Positions 35,619-44,584 of a stretch of 64,000 nt of DNA are shown in pieces. The translations under genes were made by a program, and so were the position numbers. This DNA is from Pseudolabrys sp. Lineage in GTDB: Bacteria > Pseudomonadota > Alphaproteobacteria > Rhizobiales > Xanthobacteraceae. The notes under the pieces are model-generated. The model searched no databases. It worked only from the letters and a program-made list of their open reading frames with translations, and was not told where the DNA came from. The DNA is taken from assembly GCA_026125895.1 (NCBI GenBank), contig JAHCKG010000013.1, forward strand, positions 56,225 to 120,224, read 5' to 3'. Each line of letters starts with the position of its first letter. Position 1 is the stretch's first letter.

Positions 35619-36571
35619 GCCGTTGCTCCGCTGGCGGCTGGTAGGTGCTGGCTCATCAGCGCGCGAACCTGATGAGACGTCGGAATGGGGGTGACGGCGC
35701 CGTAGCCCTCGGTGGACAGCGCTGCCGCCGCCGCGGCGTAGTGTCCGGCGTCTTCGATGCCGTCGCCGGCGGCGATGCGGGCGACGAAGGCGCCGCCGAA
35801 GGTGTCGCCGGCGCCGGTGGCGTCGATCGCCTTGCACGGATAAGGCGCGATGCGATGCCGCTGCTGCGCGTCGGCAACGAGGGCGCCCGAGGCGCCGAGC
35901 TTCAGCGCCACGATCTTCGCGCCCGCATTCAGGCAGCGATCGACGATGGCGTCGGCATCGGTGAGGTCGCACAACTGCACGACGTCGTCGTAACTCGGCA
36001 GGCAGATGTCGGCGAGCGCGATGACGTCCCAGATGACGGCGCGGGCGCGGCCGAGCGACCACAGCTTGCGACGCAGATTGGTGTCGAACGACACCATGGC
36101 CTTGCTGGCGCGGGCATGTTCGATGGCGCGGTAGCCGGCGTCGCAGGCGGAAGCCGAAATCGCCAGCGAGATACCCGACAGGTGCAGCACTTTGGCGCGC
36201 GCGATGGCATCGACTGGCAGATCGGCCGCCTTGTAGCGGCTGGCGGCCGAGCCGGTTCGGCAGAAATCGAAGCGATGGCCGCCCTCGCCGTGGCTGACGA
36301 AATAGACGCCGGTCGGCGCCTCCTCGTCGGTGCGGACGTAAGTGTCGTCAACGCCCTCGGCGCGCCACATCTCCCGCAGCAGGGCTCCATTGCTGTCGTT
36401 GCCAAGCGCCGAGATATAGCCGGTGCGCGCCCCCTGGCGCGCTGCCGCCACGGCAAAGTTCGACGAGTCGCCGCCGCAGCCGCGCAGGAAGGTCGCGCCG
36501 CCGCCTTCGCGAGTCTGATTGAACTCCACCATGGGCTCGCCCATGGACAGGATGTCGATCGCCTTCGTCAT
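35615..36571 (-). CDS. kdgK: PfkB-family sugar kinase, probable 2-dehydro-3-deoxygluconokinase
   Basis: 318 aa from MTKAIDILSMGEPMVEF at 36571. Seen: GGDSSNFAVAAARQGA (substrate lid), the SRYK/LHLSGI core, and the PfkB signature DATGAGDTFGGAF with the catalytic Asp. The partner aldolase downstream makes KDG phosphorylation the best guess; other ketose substrates remain possible. Confidence 0.87.
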   Translation of the reverse strand: MTKAIDILSMGEPMVEFNQTREGGGATFLRGCGGDSSNFAVAAARQGARTGYISALGNDSNGALLREMWRAEGVDDTYVRTDEEAPTGVYFVSHGEGGHRFDFCRTGSAASRYKAADLPVDAIARAKVLHLSGISLAISASACDAGYRAIEHARASKAMVSFDTNLRRKLWSLGRARAVIWDVIALADICLPSYDDVVQLCDLTDADAIVDRCLNAGAKIVALKLGASGALVADAQQRHRIAPYPCKAIDATGAGDTFGGAFVARIAAGDGIEDAGHYAAAAAALSTEGYGAVTPIPTSHQVRALMSQHLPAASGATA

Positions 36572-36826
36572 TCGGGCCGTCCGGTAAGCATTTTGCGGGG
36601 CTTGGCATACAAGAATGCGTCGAAACTGCCGATAGCAAACATGCCGCGAGCCCGTTCCCGGCGCAAAATGCCGAATTCTCGCGGATTTCGTGCTTCTCTG
36701 CGGTAGAATGCGCAATAATCCGTTGTCCAAGGCCGAAAAAAGGCTTCAATATGCGGCGCGACGCGGCTAGTACCGTGGCCGGCACGGCCGCCGGGGCGAC
36801 GCCGTGCGGCTGAGGGAAATCGGATC

Positions 36827-38065
36827 ATGACGAATGTCATCGTGCTCGGCGCCGGGATGGCCGGCGTCTCCATCGCGCTGCAATTGCAGAAGCGCGGCTG
36901 GTCGGTCGCGCTGGTGGACCGCACCGAACCCGGTCTGGAGACCAGCTACGGCAACGCCGGCATCATCCAGAGCGAGGCCGTCGAGCCCTATGCCATGCCG
37001 CGCGACATCGCCACGCTGCTGTCGATCGCCATCGGCACCTCGAACGCCGTCCATTACCGGCCGCTGACGCTGCCGCAGCATCTGAACGCGCTGCTGCGCT
37101 ACTGGTGGAATTCGGCGCCCGCGCGCTATCGCGGCATTTCGGCGGCCTACGCCACCATCATCGCGCAGGCCACCGCCGAACATGCGCCGCTGATCGCCGC
37201 GGCGGGTGTCGAGCATCTCGTCCGCCGCGAAGGCTTCCGCGTGCTGCACCGCTCGCAGACGGCGATGGACCGGGCTGTGCGCAACGCCGAGCGCGTCAAC
37301 AAGGAATACGGCGTCACCTTCAAGGCGCTGTCGCCGGCCGAATTCGCGGCGGCGGAGCCGTCGCTGGTGAACACCGGCGCCGGCGCCATCCACTGGCTGG
37401 CGCCGTGGACGGTGAGCAATCCCGGCGCGCTGACCGGCGCCTATGGCCAGTTGTTTCAGCGCCTCGGCGGCACCTTCGTTCACGGCGATGCCGACACGCT
37501 GGAGCGCACCGCTTCCGGCGGCTGGCGCGTCACGACCGGCAACGGGCCGATCGAAGCCGAACACGCCGTCGTTGCGCTCGGCCCGTGGTCGCCGATGCTG
37601 CTGGCGCGTTTCGGCTATTTCTATCCGATGGTGCGCAAGCGCGGCTATCACCGCCACTACCGGGCGCAGGGCACGCTCAACCTGCCGATCATGGACGACG
37701 CCAACAGCTACGTCATCGCGCCCATGGAGAAGGGTTTACGCATCACCACCGGCGCCGAACTGACCGGCAACGAAGCCTTGCCGATGCCGGTGCAACTGCG
37801 CCGCGCCGAAGAGGCCGCCGGAACGATCCTCAAACTCGGCGCGCCGGTCGAGAACCGGCCCTGGGCCGGCGTGCGGCCCTGCATGCCCGACATGTTGCCG
37901 GTGATCGGCGCGGCGCCGAAGCACGAGGGCCTGTGGCTGCATTTCGGCCACGGCCATCAGGGCTTCACACTCGGCCCGGCGACCGCGCGCATGCTCGCCG
38001 AGCTGATGACCGGCGAGAAGCCCTATGTCGAAGCCGCGCCTTTCCGGCCGGGCCGCTACGCCTGA
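36827..38065 (+). CDS. FAD-dependent oxidoreductase, D-amino acid dehydrogenase (DadA)-like
   Basis: 412 aa. Seen: N-terminal dinucleotide fold VIVLGAGMAGVSIAL with acidic strand end LVDR, the YGNAGIIQSEAVEPYAMP segment (quoted as YGNAGIIQ) typical of DadA-like enzymes, and the C-terminal GHGHQGFTLGPAT FAD-contact motif. Deaminates D-amino acids to 2-oxo acids with electrons to the respiratory chain. Divergent from kdgK across 255 bp. The nearby D-3-hydroxy-amino-acid enzyme gives some thematic support. Confidence 0.87.
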   Translation: MTNVIVLGAGMAGVSIALQLQKRGWSVALVDRTEPGLETSYGNAGIIQSEAVEPYAMPRDIATLLSIAIGTSNAVHYRPLTLPQHLNALLRYWWNSAPARYRGISAAYATIIAQATAEHAPLIAAAGVEHLVRREGFRVLHRSQTAMDRAVRNAERVNKEYGVTFKALSPAEFAAAEPSLVNTGAGAIHWLAPWTVSNPGALTGAYGQLFQRLGGTFVHGDADTLERTASGGWRVTTGNGPIEAEHAVVALGPWSPMLLARFGYFYPMVRKRGYHRHYRAQGTLNLPIMDDANSYVIAPMEKGLRITTGAELTGNEALPMPVQLRRAEEAAGTILKLGAPVENRPWAGVRPCMPDMLPVIGAAPKHEGLWLHFGHGHQGFTLGPATARMLAELMTGEKPYVEAAPFRPGRYA

Positions 38066-38068
38066 CGC

Positions 38069-38509
38069 CTAGCCGGCGCGGCTCTTGTACGAGCCGGTGG
38101 CGATCCACGCGGCGATGGCGGGACCGACGTCGGCGCCGGTAACGAGGTTGTCGCGCCAATCGTCGCGCGCCGGGCGCACGATCAGCATCCAGCCCTCGCC
38201 GAACGGGTCCCGGTTGAGCAACTCGGGCTTGTCGATCAGCGTCTCGTTCTGCGCGACGACGACGCCTTCGAAGCCGGCGCGCGCGGCGCCGATCCACTTG
38301 CCGCCCTCGACCATGGCGAACCAACGGTCCTTTTCGAAAGGGTGGCCGATCCGTTTCGGCGTGAACACCAGCACGTCACCCATCAACGCCGCCGACCAGG
38401 CGGTGAATCCGGTGCGCAAGGTGCCGTCCGCGAGCGGCGCATACCAAACCTGGTTCTCGATGTCGTAGAGTCGGTCGTCCGGAAATTCGTAGCCTTCCAC
38501 GATTGCCAC
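38069..38509 (-). CDS. GcvH-like lipoyl-domain protein, last gene of the selenium/formate dehydrogenase operon
   Basis: 146 aa from a GTG at 38509, with TGAGG overlapping the dsrE-like stop 6 nt upstream; a longer frame reaches back inside that gene. The barrel-sandwich fold is recognisable: IENQVWYAPLADGTLRTGFT, then MVEGGKWIGAARAGFEG where Lys71 occupies the lipoyl-lysine position of GcvH (V-E-x-x-K), and PELLNRDPFGEGWML. No gcvT, gcvP, lipA or lipB is nearby, so a glycine cleavage role is unlikely. Lipoate-binding GcvH-like proteins work in sulfur oxidation (LbpA of sHdr systems); a carrier role for sulfur or selenium here is inference. Confidence 0.82.
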   Translation of the reverse strand: MAIVEGYEFPDDRLYDIENQVWYAPLADGTLRTGFTAWSAALMGDVLVFTPKRIGHPFEKDRWFAMVEGGKWIGAARAGFEGVVVAQNETLIDKPELLNRDPFGEGWMLIVRPARDDWRDNLVTGADVGPAIAAWIATGSYKSRAG

Positions 38510-38517
38510 GGTGCGCC

Positions 38518-38916
38518 TCAAAAAGTCAGAACGCGGCACTCGTCATCCATGATCGTCTGGATGACGCTGGCGGCGCCCATCATGCCGTTGCACTCCTCGA
38601 TCAGGTCGGCCTCGTCCTTGTCGAACAACTCGAGATTGGCGGGACAAGCCCAGAGCCGGACGCCCTGTTCGTGCGCTTCCCTGATCCAGTCATGCACGGT
38701 CTTCGGATCGCCCGGCTTGACGTGCAGCGCCGCCGCGACGCCCTTGAACATGAGCTTGCCGCTCGTCGCCGTGCACAACAGATCGACTTCGCAATCCATC
38801 GCCGCGGCAACGGCCGCGTAATAGAACGGCGCGGCGAGTTCTTCCGGATTGCGCGGATCGGTATTCAACAACATGACGACGAGACGGCGCTTCGCCCCGT
38901 TCTCAGAAGTCGACAC
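38518..38916 (-). CDS. DsrE-family sulfurtransferase-like protein
   Basis: 132 aa, GTG start at 38916 overlapping the upstream gene by 14 nt. Seen: Rossmann-like start RLVVMLLNTDPRN, FYYAAVAAAMDCEVDLLCTA, and WACPANL, where Cys91 matches the persulfide-carrying Cys of DsrE/DsrE3. DsrE-like domains carry sulfane sulfur, and one forms the C-terminal half of the selenium-associated YedF protein. Placed directly behind selB/selC and before the GcvH-like gene, it probably takes part in selenium or sulfur handling. Confidence 0.83.
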   Translation of the reverse strand: MSTSENGAKRRLVVMLLNTDPRNPEELAAPFYYAAVAAAMDCEVDLLCTATSGKLMFKGVAAALHVKPGDPKTVHDWIREAHEQGVRLWACPANLELFDKDEADLIEECNGMMGAASVIQTIMDDECRVLTF

Positions 38917-39358
38917 GCGGCGTCTCCGGCATGTAGTTCTCGAACAGCACCCAGAACGGGCTGCCGCGCGTCGTCGCGTACCAGCTTTCGAAGTCGCGCA
39001 GCGCGGCGACCACGTCCGGCGCCGCCATATCCGGCTCAGGATCGAGGCTGGCGAACACGACTTTTGCCACCGGCGCGAAATATGTCAGCACCTCGCTGCG
39101 CGCCTCGCTGTCGCTGGCCCAGCCGAGTTTCGCCTGCACCACGGCATTGGCCGCGGCCACCGCGACGGCTTCGTCTTCGGCGCTCGCCACGGCATCGGCA
39201 ACGGCGCGCATGAAATTGAGCCGCCGATGCGCGAAGGCGCGTTCGCGCTCCAGCGTTTTGGTCCTCTCAGCGACCTCCTGGCGAAAGTCGTCTTCGGCGC
39301 GCGCGGCATTGTCAGCCGCCGCTTTCAGCGCGTCGAGGAAGGATGAAGCCGGCGTCAT
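38903..39358 (-). CDS. Uncharacterised 151-aa protein downstream of selB/selC
   Basis: Not recognised. The first 60 residues are helical and charged (DDFRQEVAERTKTLERER), compatible with a short coiled coil; the rest is mixed, with a Trp/Phe-rich end (WYATTRGSPFWVLFENY). No signal peptide, no Cys residues, no known motif. Its ATG overlaps the selB stop (ATGA), AGGAGA precedes it, and its end overlaps the dsrE-like gene by 14 nt, so it is made from the selAB message. The context suggests an accessory of selenocysteine incorporation or formate dehydrogenase assembly. Confidence 0.7.
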   Translation of the reverse strand: MTPASSFLDALKAAADNAARAEDDFRQEVAERTKTLERERAFAHRRLNFMRAVADAVASAEDEAVAVAAANAVVQAKLGWASDSEARSEVLTYFAPVAKVVFASLDPEPDMAAPDVVAALRDFESWYATTRGSPFWVLFENYMPETPRVDF

Positions 39359-41421
39359 CCCGCTCTCCTGGAATTTGGCGGAAGAGAGAGGGAGTCGAAC
39401 CCACCAAGGACCGGCTCGCGGCCCCTCCCGGATTTGAAGTCCGGACGCCCCACCGGGGACGATTCTCTTCCAGTTGATTTTGGCTCGCCTTCGCTCGATC
39501 GCCGGAAGAGATCGAGTCGATGCTTGTTGATGCGGCGCAGATCGCCGCGGCGCAAGGTGACGCCGTGACGGTCGAAAAACTCGAGAATCTGGATCGCCAC
39601 CTTGCGGCCGTTATCGACGCGGTCGCGGAACTGCGCGGCGGTGAACTGTCCGTCCGCCGCCACCCCGGCGCAATCGACAATGATCTCGACCATTTCGCCC
39701 ACCGTCGGGCGGAGGAAGAAATGGTCATGCGCCACTTCGTCCACTTTGCCCATGCGGCTGAGCAGCTTGAGCAGGCGGCGCACCTCCGGCTCCTTGACGT
39801 CGAGCATGCCGGCGATGTCGCGCACCCGCGGCGGCCGGAAACGCTCGTCGCCGCCGATCAACGGGACGATCCTGGTCCAGAGTCTTTCGTCCTCCGGCGA
39901 CAGACGCACCTCGTGGCCCTTGAGCCGCACCCAGGCGCCGTCCAGGGCGATCTCGCCGGCTTTGGCAAGCCCTTGGAGAAACGCGATGAATCCGGGCGCC
40001 GGCAGGCGCGGCTGCATCTGCAGGCGCAGCGGCTCGAGGCCGAGGCCCGGCAGGTCGGGATGATCGGCGTGGAATTTAGCCAGCATAACCAGTACCGCAC
40101 GCTTGAGCCCGAGCGCGCCCGCCGCCGACAGCGCCAGCACGCCGGCCGGTGTCATCACCGTCACCGCGCTACAACATGTCACCAGCGCGGCGGCGGCGGC
40201 ATCGGTCAAGGCGCGGTCGCGCGCAAAGGACGACAGCTCGACATGATACGGCGGCCGCTCGAGCAGCGCCGCCAGCGCCGCCTGCGGCTCGGCGAGCGCA
40301 TGCGCCGCCAGTTGCGCCAGCCGCTCCGGCGTGCGGCGCTTGCGCGGCGGCGCGCGGAGATCGAGAAATTTACCGCCGCCGATGGTGCGTTGCGCCGTGG
40401 TGTCGCGCAGTACGAAGCGATCGCCGGCGGCGGCGGCAATCGGCTCGTCCAGTACTAGTTGCACCGGCGCCTCGCTGCCTGGCGCGATCGGCGCGTCGCC
40501 GAGCAGCACGATGCGGGCGCCGACCTCGGCCGAGGCGTGATGCAGCCGCGCCGGCATCCATTGTGTCACCGGCTTGCTCTCGCCGGGCAACAGCTTGAGG
40601 GTCGCGTCGATACGATCGGTCGGCTTGTGCAGGGCCGGATCGAGCACCATCTCGCCGCGGGCAATGGCATCCTTGCTGACGCCGTCGCCGGCGAGATTGA
40701 GCGCGCAGCGCTGGCCGGCCAAGCCGCGCTCGGCCGGCCGGTCCTGCGCGTGGATCGAGCGCACGCGCGCTGCGAGCCCGCTCGGGCTCACGACAACATG
40801 GTCGCCGACCGCGACCTGCCCCGACAACACGGTGCCGGTCACCACCGTGCCGGTGCCGGACAGAGTGAAGCAGCGGTCGATGGCCAGACGAAAGCGGCCT
40901 TGCGTGCTGCGCTGCGTTTGCGCGCGCGCTTCGTCAAACAGCCGTTGCCGCAGATCGTCGACGCCTTCGCCGCTGACAGTCGAGACCGGCACAATTTCGA
41001 CGCCGGCCAGCGACGTCGTCGCCAAAGTCTGACGGATATCCGCAATCACTGCTTCGCGACGCTCGGGCGGCGCGAGATCGGCCTTGGTCAGCGCCACGAC
41101 GCCGCGCTCGATACCGAGCAGATCGACGATGGCCAGATGCTCGCGCGTCTGCGGCATGACGCCGTCATCGGCAGCGATCACCAGCAGCACGAAATCGATG
41201 CCGGTGGCGCCGGCCAGCATGTTGTGCACGAATTTCTCGTGGCCCGGCACATCGACGAAGCCGAGCACCGAGCCGTCCGACGCCGGCAGATAGGCAAAGC
41301 CGAGATCGATGGAGATGCCCCGCGCCTTCTCTTCCTTGAGGCGGTCGGTATCGACGCCGGTGAGCGCCCGCACCAAAGTGGTCTTGCCGTGATCGATATG
41401 GCCAGCGGTGCCGACAATCAT
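39355..41421 (-). CDS. selB: Selenocysteine-specific elongation factor SelB with C-terminal tail encoded by selC
   Basis: 688 aa from [15 protein letters not shown] at 41421. A GTPase that brings Sec-tRNA to UGA codons with a downstream SECIS. Seen: G1 [10 protein letters not shown]3 DVPGHEKF, G4 TKAD, three beta-barrel domains, and four C-terminal winged helices that bind SECIS RNA. The conserved domain ends near residue 643 (KHRLDLFRR). The frame then continues 45 codons without a stop, 32 of them being exactly the tRNA-Sec gene, to the TGA at 39355-39357. Whether this tail is made in vivo depends on tRNA processing. Overlaps neighbours by 4 nt on both sides. Confidence 0.93.
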   Translation of the reverse strand: MIVGTAGHIDHGKTTLVRALTGVDTDRLKEEKARGISIDLGFAYLPASDGSVLGFVDVPGHEKFVHNMLAGATGIDFVLLVIAADDGVMPQTREHLAIVDLLGIERGVVALTKADLAPPERREAVIADIRQTLATTSLAGVEIVPVSTVSGEGVDDLRQRLFDEARAQTQRSTQGRFRLAIDRCFTLSGTGTVVTGTVLSGQVAVGDHVVVSPSGLAARVRSIHAQDRPAERGLAGQRCALNLAGDGVSKDAIARGEMVLDPALHKPTDRIDATLKLLPGESKPVTQWMPARLHHASAEVGARIVLLGDAPIAPGSEAPVQLVLDEPIAAAAGDRFVLRDTTAQRTIGGGKFLDLRAPPRKRRTPERLAQLAAHALAEPQAALAALLERPPYHVELSSFARDRALTDAAAAALVTCCSAVTVMTPAGVLALSAAGALGLKRAVLVMLAKFHADHPDLPGLGLEPLRLQMQPRLPAPGFIAFLQGLAKAGEIALDGAWVRLKGHEVRLSPEDERLWTRIVPLIGGDERFRPPRVRDIAGMLDVKEPEVRRLLKLLSRMGKVDEVAHDHFFLRPTVGEMVEIIVDCAGVAADGQFTAAQFRDRVDNGRKVAIQILEFFDRHGVTLRRGDLRRINKHRLDLFRRSSEGEPKSTGRESSPVGRPDFKSGRGREPVLGGFDSLSLPPNSRRAG
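39376..39471 (-). tRNA. selC: tRNA-Sec (anticodon TCA), nested in frame inside selB
   Basis: 96 nt including an encoded CCA. Features of bacterial tRNA-Sec: 8-bp acceptor stem GGAAGAGA/TCTCTTCC, extended D-arm around CCCCGGTGGGG, anticodon arm CCGGA-CTTCAAA-TCCGG with TCA at 39435-39437, a long variable arm, TTCGACTC T-loop, and G before CCA. The sequence aligns closely with E. coli selC. It has 32 x 3 nt and sits in frame with selB, so selB transcripts contain it and need RNase processing unless a private promoter exists; I see no convincing one. Confidence 0.96.
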
Positions 41422-42203
41422 GATGCCGGCTCCAGTGGCAACGCGGCGCGGCGCTCGGCCTCGGCGAGTTCCGCCGGCGACAATGCGGCGCGCGCCGCAT
41501 CGAAGAAGCGCGGCGCCAGCGCGCTGCCGGCGTTGCGAGCGCGCAGGAGCCACGTCATGGCGGCGAGCCCATCGCGCGCGACGCCCATGCCCATGTGGAA
41601 CGCCGCGCCGAGCATGGCCTGCGCATCGGCGTCGCCGCGCATCGCGCCGCGCCGCCACCACATCACGGCCTCCGCAGGGTCGCGCTCCACGCCAAGCGCG
41701 TTGTGGTGGATCATGCCGAGCCGCGTCATCGATGCCGCGACGCCTTGCGCGGCCGCGGCCTCGGCCCAGCGCCGCGCCTCGACGGCGTCGTTGTCGACGC
41801 CCTCGCCTTCGAGCAGCATCCAGCTCAGCATGTCCTGCGCGGTCGCATCACCCTGCTCGGCGGCGGCACGATAGAGCGCCAGCGCGCGCGCATTGTCCTG
41901 CGCCACGCCGTCACCCTTGAAGTACAGCGCGGCCAGATTGCGTTGGCCAACGGCATCGCCGCCCTCGGCCGCAAGCGTGAGCCAGCGCTCGGCGAGTTTG
42001 GCATCGCGCGCGACGCCGAGTCCTTCGGAGAAGCAGGCGCCGATATTGTTGGCGGCGCGGGCGACGCCGGCATGGGCGAGCGGCGTCCAGATCGCCAAAG
42101 CATGCTCATAGTCGCCGCGATCCGCCGCCTCATAGGCCGCCGTCATCTGATCCGCCACCGACGGCGCGGCCTTCCGCTTCGTGAGAGCGTGGAACAGGCC
42201 CAT
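41418..42203 (-). CDS. Sel1-like repeat (TPR-like) protein between selA and selB
   Basis: 261 aa, start MGLFHALTKRK at 42203. At least five Sel1-like repeats of about 36 residues are visible (for example A..GDAVGQRNLAALYFKGDGV and QGDATAQDMLSWMLLEGEGV; cores A.NNIGACFSEGLGV, RNLAALYFKGDGV, DMLSWMLLEGEGV, TRLGMIHHNALGV, AMLGAAFHMGMGV). No signal peptide, so cytoplasmic. Such alpha-solenoids mediate protein contacts. ATGA overlaps with both selA and selB imply coupled synthesis, pointing to a scaffold or chaperone role in selenocysteine insertion; no such function is established to my knowledge. Confidence 0.85.
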   Translation of the reverse strand: MGLFHALTKRKAAPSVADQMTAAYEAADRGDYEHALAIWTPLAHAGVARAANNIGACFSEGLGVARDAKLAERWLTLAAEGGDAVGQRNLAALYFKGDGVAQDNARALALYRAAAEQGDATAQDMLSWMLLEGEGVDNDAVEARRWAEAAAAQGVAASMTRLGMIHHNALGVERDPAEAVMWWRRGAMRGDADAQAMLGAAFHMGMGVARDGLAAMTWLLRARNAGSALAPRFFDAARAALSPAELAEAERRAALPLEPAS

Positions 42204-43600
42204 CACGCGGCCTCCGGCGGGTGAAGCGTCGCCAGATTGGTGAGGAAGCCATCGACGTTTTCGAGACAGCGCAGATCGAACAGCAGCGCATCCTTTTCGA
42301 TGCGGCCGACCACCGGCACCGGCAGCTTGCGCAAGGCGTTGGACAGCGCAGTGAGCAGCCGGCCGCCGCCGCGACCATTGACCGAAATCGAAACGGCGAG
42401 GCTCGGCAAGGACTCGACCGGCAGGGCGCCGGAGCCAACCTGGCTCGCGCACGGCACCGATTCAACCTTGTAGCCGTCGCCGAGCTTGTCCTTGAGCGCC
42501 GGCACGATGCGGCGCGCCACCTCCTGCATCTCCGCCAGCGGCCGCGCCAGCAGCCGATAGGTCGGCAGCTTGTGCGCGAGGCTGTCCGGATCGCGATAGA
42601 GCCGCAAGGTCGCCTCGACCATCGCCAGCCGGATCTTGTCGACGCGCAGCGCGCGCTTCATCGGGTTCTTGTTGAGCTTCTCGATCAATTCCTTGCGGCC
42701 GACGATAAAGCCGGTCTGCGGGCCGCCGAGCAGCTTGTCGCCGGAAAACGTGACAAGATCGGCACCTTCGGCAACGGCCTCGGCCACGGTCGGCTCATGC
42801 TTGAGGCCGAAGCGGGTGAGATCGACCAACGTGCCGGAGCCGAGATCGTTGACCAGCGGCACCTTGTGCTCATGCGCCAGCGCCGCGAGTTCGCGCGCGC
42901 CGACTTCCTTGGTGAAGCCCTCGATGCGGTAGTTCGAGGTGTGCACCTTGAGGATCAGCCCGGACTTGTCCGACAGCGCGCCGACATAGTCCTTCATGTG
43001 CGTGCGGTTGGTGGTGCCGACTTCGTGCAGTCTGGCGCCGGCCCGGCTCATGATGTCGGGCATGCGGAAGGCGCCGCCGATCTCGATCAGTTCGCCGCGC
43101 GAGACGATGGCATCCTTGCCCTTGGCGAAGGTGTTGAGCGTCAACAGCACCGCCGCGGCGTTGTTGTTGACGATCGTGGCGTCCTCGGCGCCGGTCAGCT
43201 CGCACAACAGGTCGCGCACCAGCTCGTCGCGCTCGCCGCGGCGGCCGCCGCCGAGATCGAATTCCAGCGCCACGGCGTTGCGCATCGCCACGGTTGCCGC
43301 CTCGATGGCGGCCTCGGCGATCAGCGCCCGGCCGAGATTGGTGTGCAGCACCGTGCCGGTGAGGTTGAACACCGGCTTGAGGTTGGGCTGTGCCTCGGCT
43401 TCGAGCCGCGCCGCGGCGTCGGCGGCGAAGGCCGTGACGTCGCCTGCCCCGCCCTGCTTCCGCGCCTCCGCGAGCACCGCGCGCACGGCGGCCACCGCCG
43501 CGCTGCGGCCGAACTGCGCGAGCGCGCCGGCCAGCGCATCGCTGCGCAGCACTTCATCGACCGAGGGCAGCTTGCGCAGCGAAGCGACAGCTTTGTCCAT
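42203..43600 (-). CDS. selA: L-seryl-tRNA(Sec) selenium transferase
   Basis: 465 aa from ATG 43600 (GAGG spaced 6 nt; a TTG four codons upstream is less likely). Converts Ser-tRNA-Sec to Sec-tRNA-Sec using selenophosphate. Seen: N-terminal tRNA-binding domain, TGTVLHTNLGRA, NNNAAAVLL, EVGTTNRTHMKDY, SNYRIEGF, and the PLP Lys in FSGDKLLGGPQ (Lys289). Follows fdhE by 8 nt. A full-length, normal SelA. Confidence 0.95.
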   Translation of the reverse strand: MDKAVASLRKLPSVDEVLRSDALAGALAQFGRSAAVAAVRAVLAEARKQGGAGDVTAFAADAAARLEAEAQPNLKPVFNLTGTVLHTNLGRALIAEAAIEAATVAMRNAVALEFDLGGGRRGERDELVRDLLCELTGAEDATIVNNNAAAVLLTLNTFAKGKDAIVSRGELIEIGGAFRMPDIMSRAGARLHEVGTTNRTHMKDYVGALSDKSGLILKVHTSNYRIEGFTKEVGARELAALAHEHKVPLVNDLGSGTLVDLTRFGLKHEPTVAEAVAEGADLVTFSGDKLLGGPQTGFIVGRKELIEKLNKNPMKRALRVDKIRLAMVEATLRLYRDPDSLAHKLPTYRLLARPLAEMQEVARRIVPALKDKLGDGYKVESVPCASQVGSGALPVESLPSLAVSISVNGRGGGRLLTALSNALRKLPVPVVGRIEKDALLFDLRCLENVDGFLTNLATLHPPEAA

Positions 43601-43608
43601 CGCGCGCC

Positions 43609-44523
43609 TCAATAACCGAGCATGAACGGATTGACCGCGCCGCGGCGGTAGCCGAGTTCGCGCACCATGAGATCGAGCGCTAGGCTGGCGACGTCGTCCG
43701 CCACCGGATCCAGCGCGGGATTCTGGATCTGCTGCATGACTTTCACGTAGGTATGGCAGGTGTCGCAGGTCTCCGCGCGCACCTGCTTGTCATGCTCGAC
43801 ATGCTGATAGCTGATGCCCTTGGTCGAGCCGCAAATCGTGCATTTGATGCGCACGTAATTCCATTCCGTGGCGCACAGCGAACAGACGCAATAGCGGCTG
43901 TTATGCGCGCCAGCGCGGCCGACCACCAGCGAGGCGACCGGCGCGGCCCCGCAAGCCGGACAGGCGCCGTCGCCGACTTCCTTGAGACTCTTGGCGTCGA
44001 GCAGCGCCGCCTGTCGGGCGAAGTGCACCTGCAAGGCGGCGGCGATGAACAGATGATCGGCCAGCGCCTCGACCGGAATGGCGTCGTCGAGCACGGCCCG
44101 CAGCATCAAGGCGCGCTTGCCGGCGTCGGCGGCACGGGCGCGGTCGAGCGCGGCGCGAGCCGGTTCCGGCATGTCGATGGCGGCCGCGCCAACGAACAAC
44201 CGATCGAGCGTTTCGTCGAAGGCGGCGTCGGCGGTGAACTTGCCGCGATCGAGCGGCGGCATGCCGTGGTCTTTCGCGCGCGCCAGCGCATCGGCCGCCG
44301 GCATCTCGGGCGCCGGCAGGCTGCCCAGCACCTCGTGCTGCGCCGTGCTCAGCGCCGCGAGGAAATTCAGGTAAGGCGCAAGTTGATGGCCTTCCGCCAG
44401 CGTGCGGAAGCGCGCGGCGCGCGTTGCGAACAATGTCGAGGGATCGGGCAGATGGATAAAGGGCGGCTCGGCGACTTCGCCGATCGGGATCGGCTCATGC
44501 CGAGGTGTACTAACGCCACTCAC
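43609..44523 (-). CDS. fdhE: Formate dehydrogenase accessory protein FdhE
   Basis: 304 aa from a GTG at 44523, preferred over the GTG at 44544 because GGAGGG (44532-44537) is spaced 8 nt. Needed for maturation of respiratory formate dehydrogenases; binds iron via rubredoxin-like knuckles. Seen: four C-x2-C pairs in the second half (ACPACGAA, CSLCAT, CTICGS, CDTCHTY). Located between the structural fdn genes and selA, 61 nt after fdnI. Confidence 0.92.
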   Translation of the reverse strand: MSGVSTPRHEPIPIGEVAEPPFIHLPDPSTLFATRAARFRTLAEGHQLAPYLNFLAALSTAQHEVLGSLPAPEMPAADALARAKDHGMPPLDRGKFTADAAFDETLDRLFVGAAAIDMPEPARAALDRARAADAGKRALMLRAVLDDAIPVEALADHLFIAAALQVHFARQAALLDAKSLKEVGDGACPACGAAPVASLVVGRAGAHNSRYCVCSLCATEWNYVRIKCTICGSTKGISYQHVEHDKQVRAETCDTCHTYVKVMQQIQNPALDPVADDVASLALDLMVRELGYRRGAVNPFMLGY

Positions 44524-44584
44524 TTCACGAACCCTCCGGGCCACGTGGTGGAGAACGCCGCCAAGCTGGGCGGCGCTCCCGATG

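Noticed and set aside
38069-38509. GcvH-like gene as part of a glycine cleavage system
   Set aside because: No gcvT, gcvP, lpd, lipA or lipB is nearby, and the gene is coupled to dsrE-like and selB instead.
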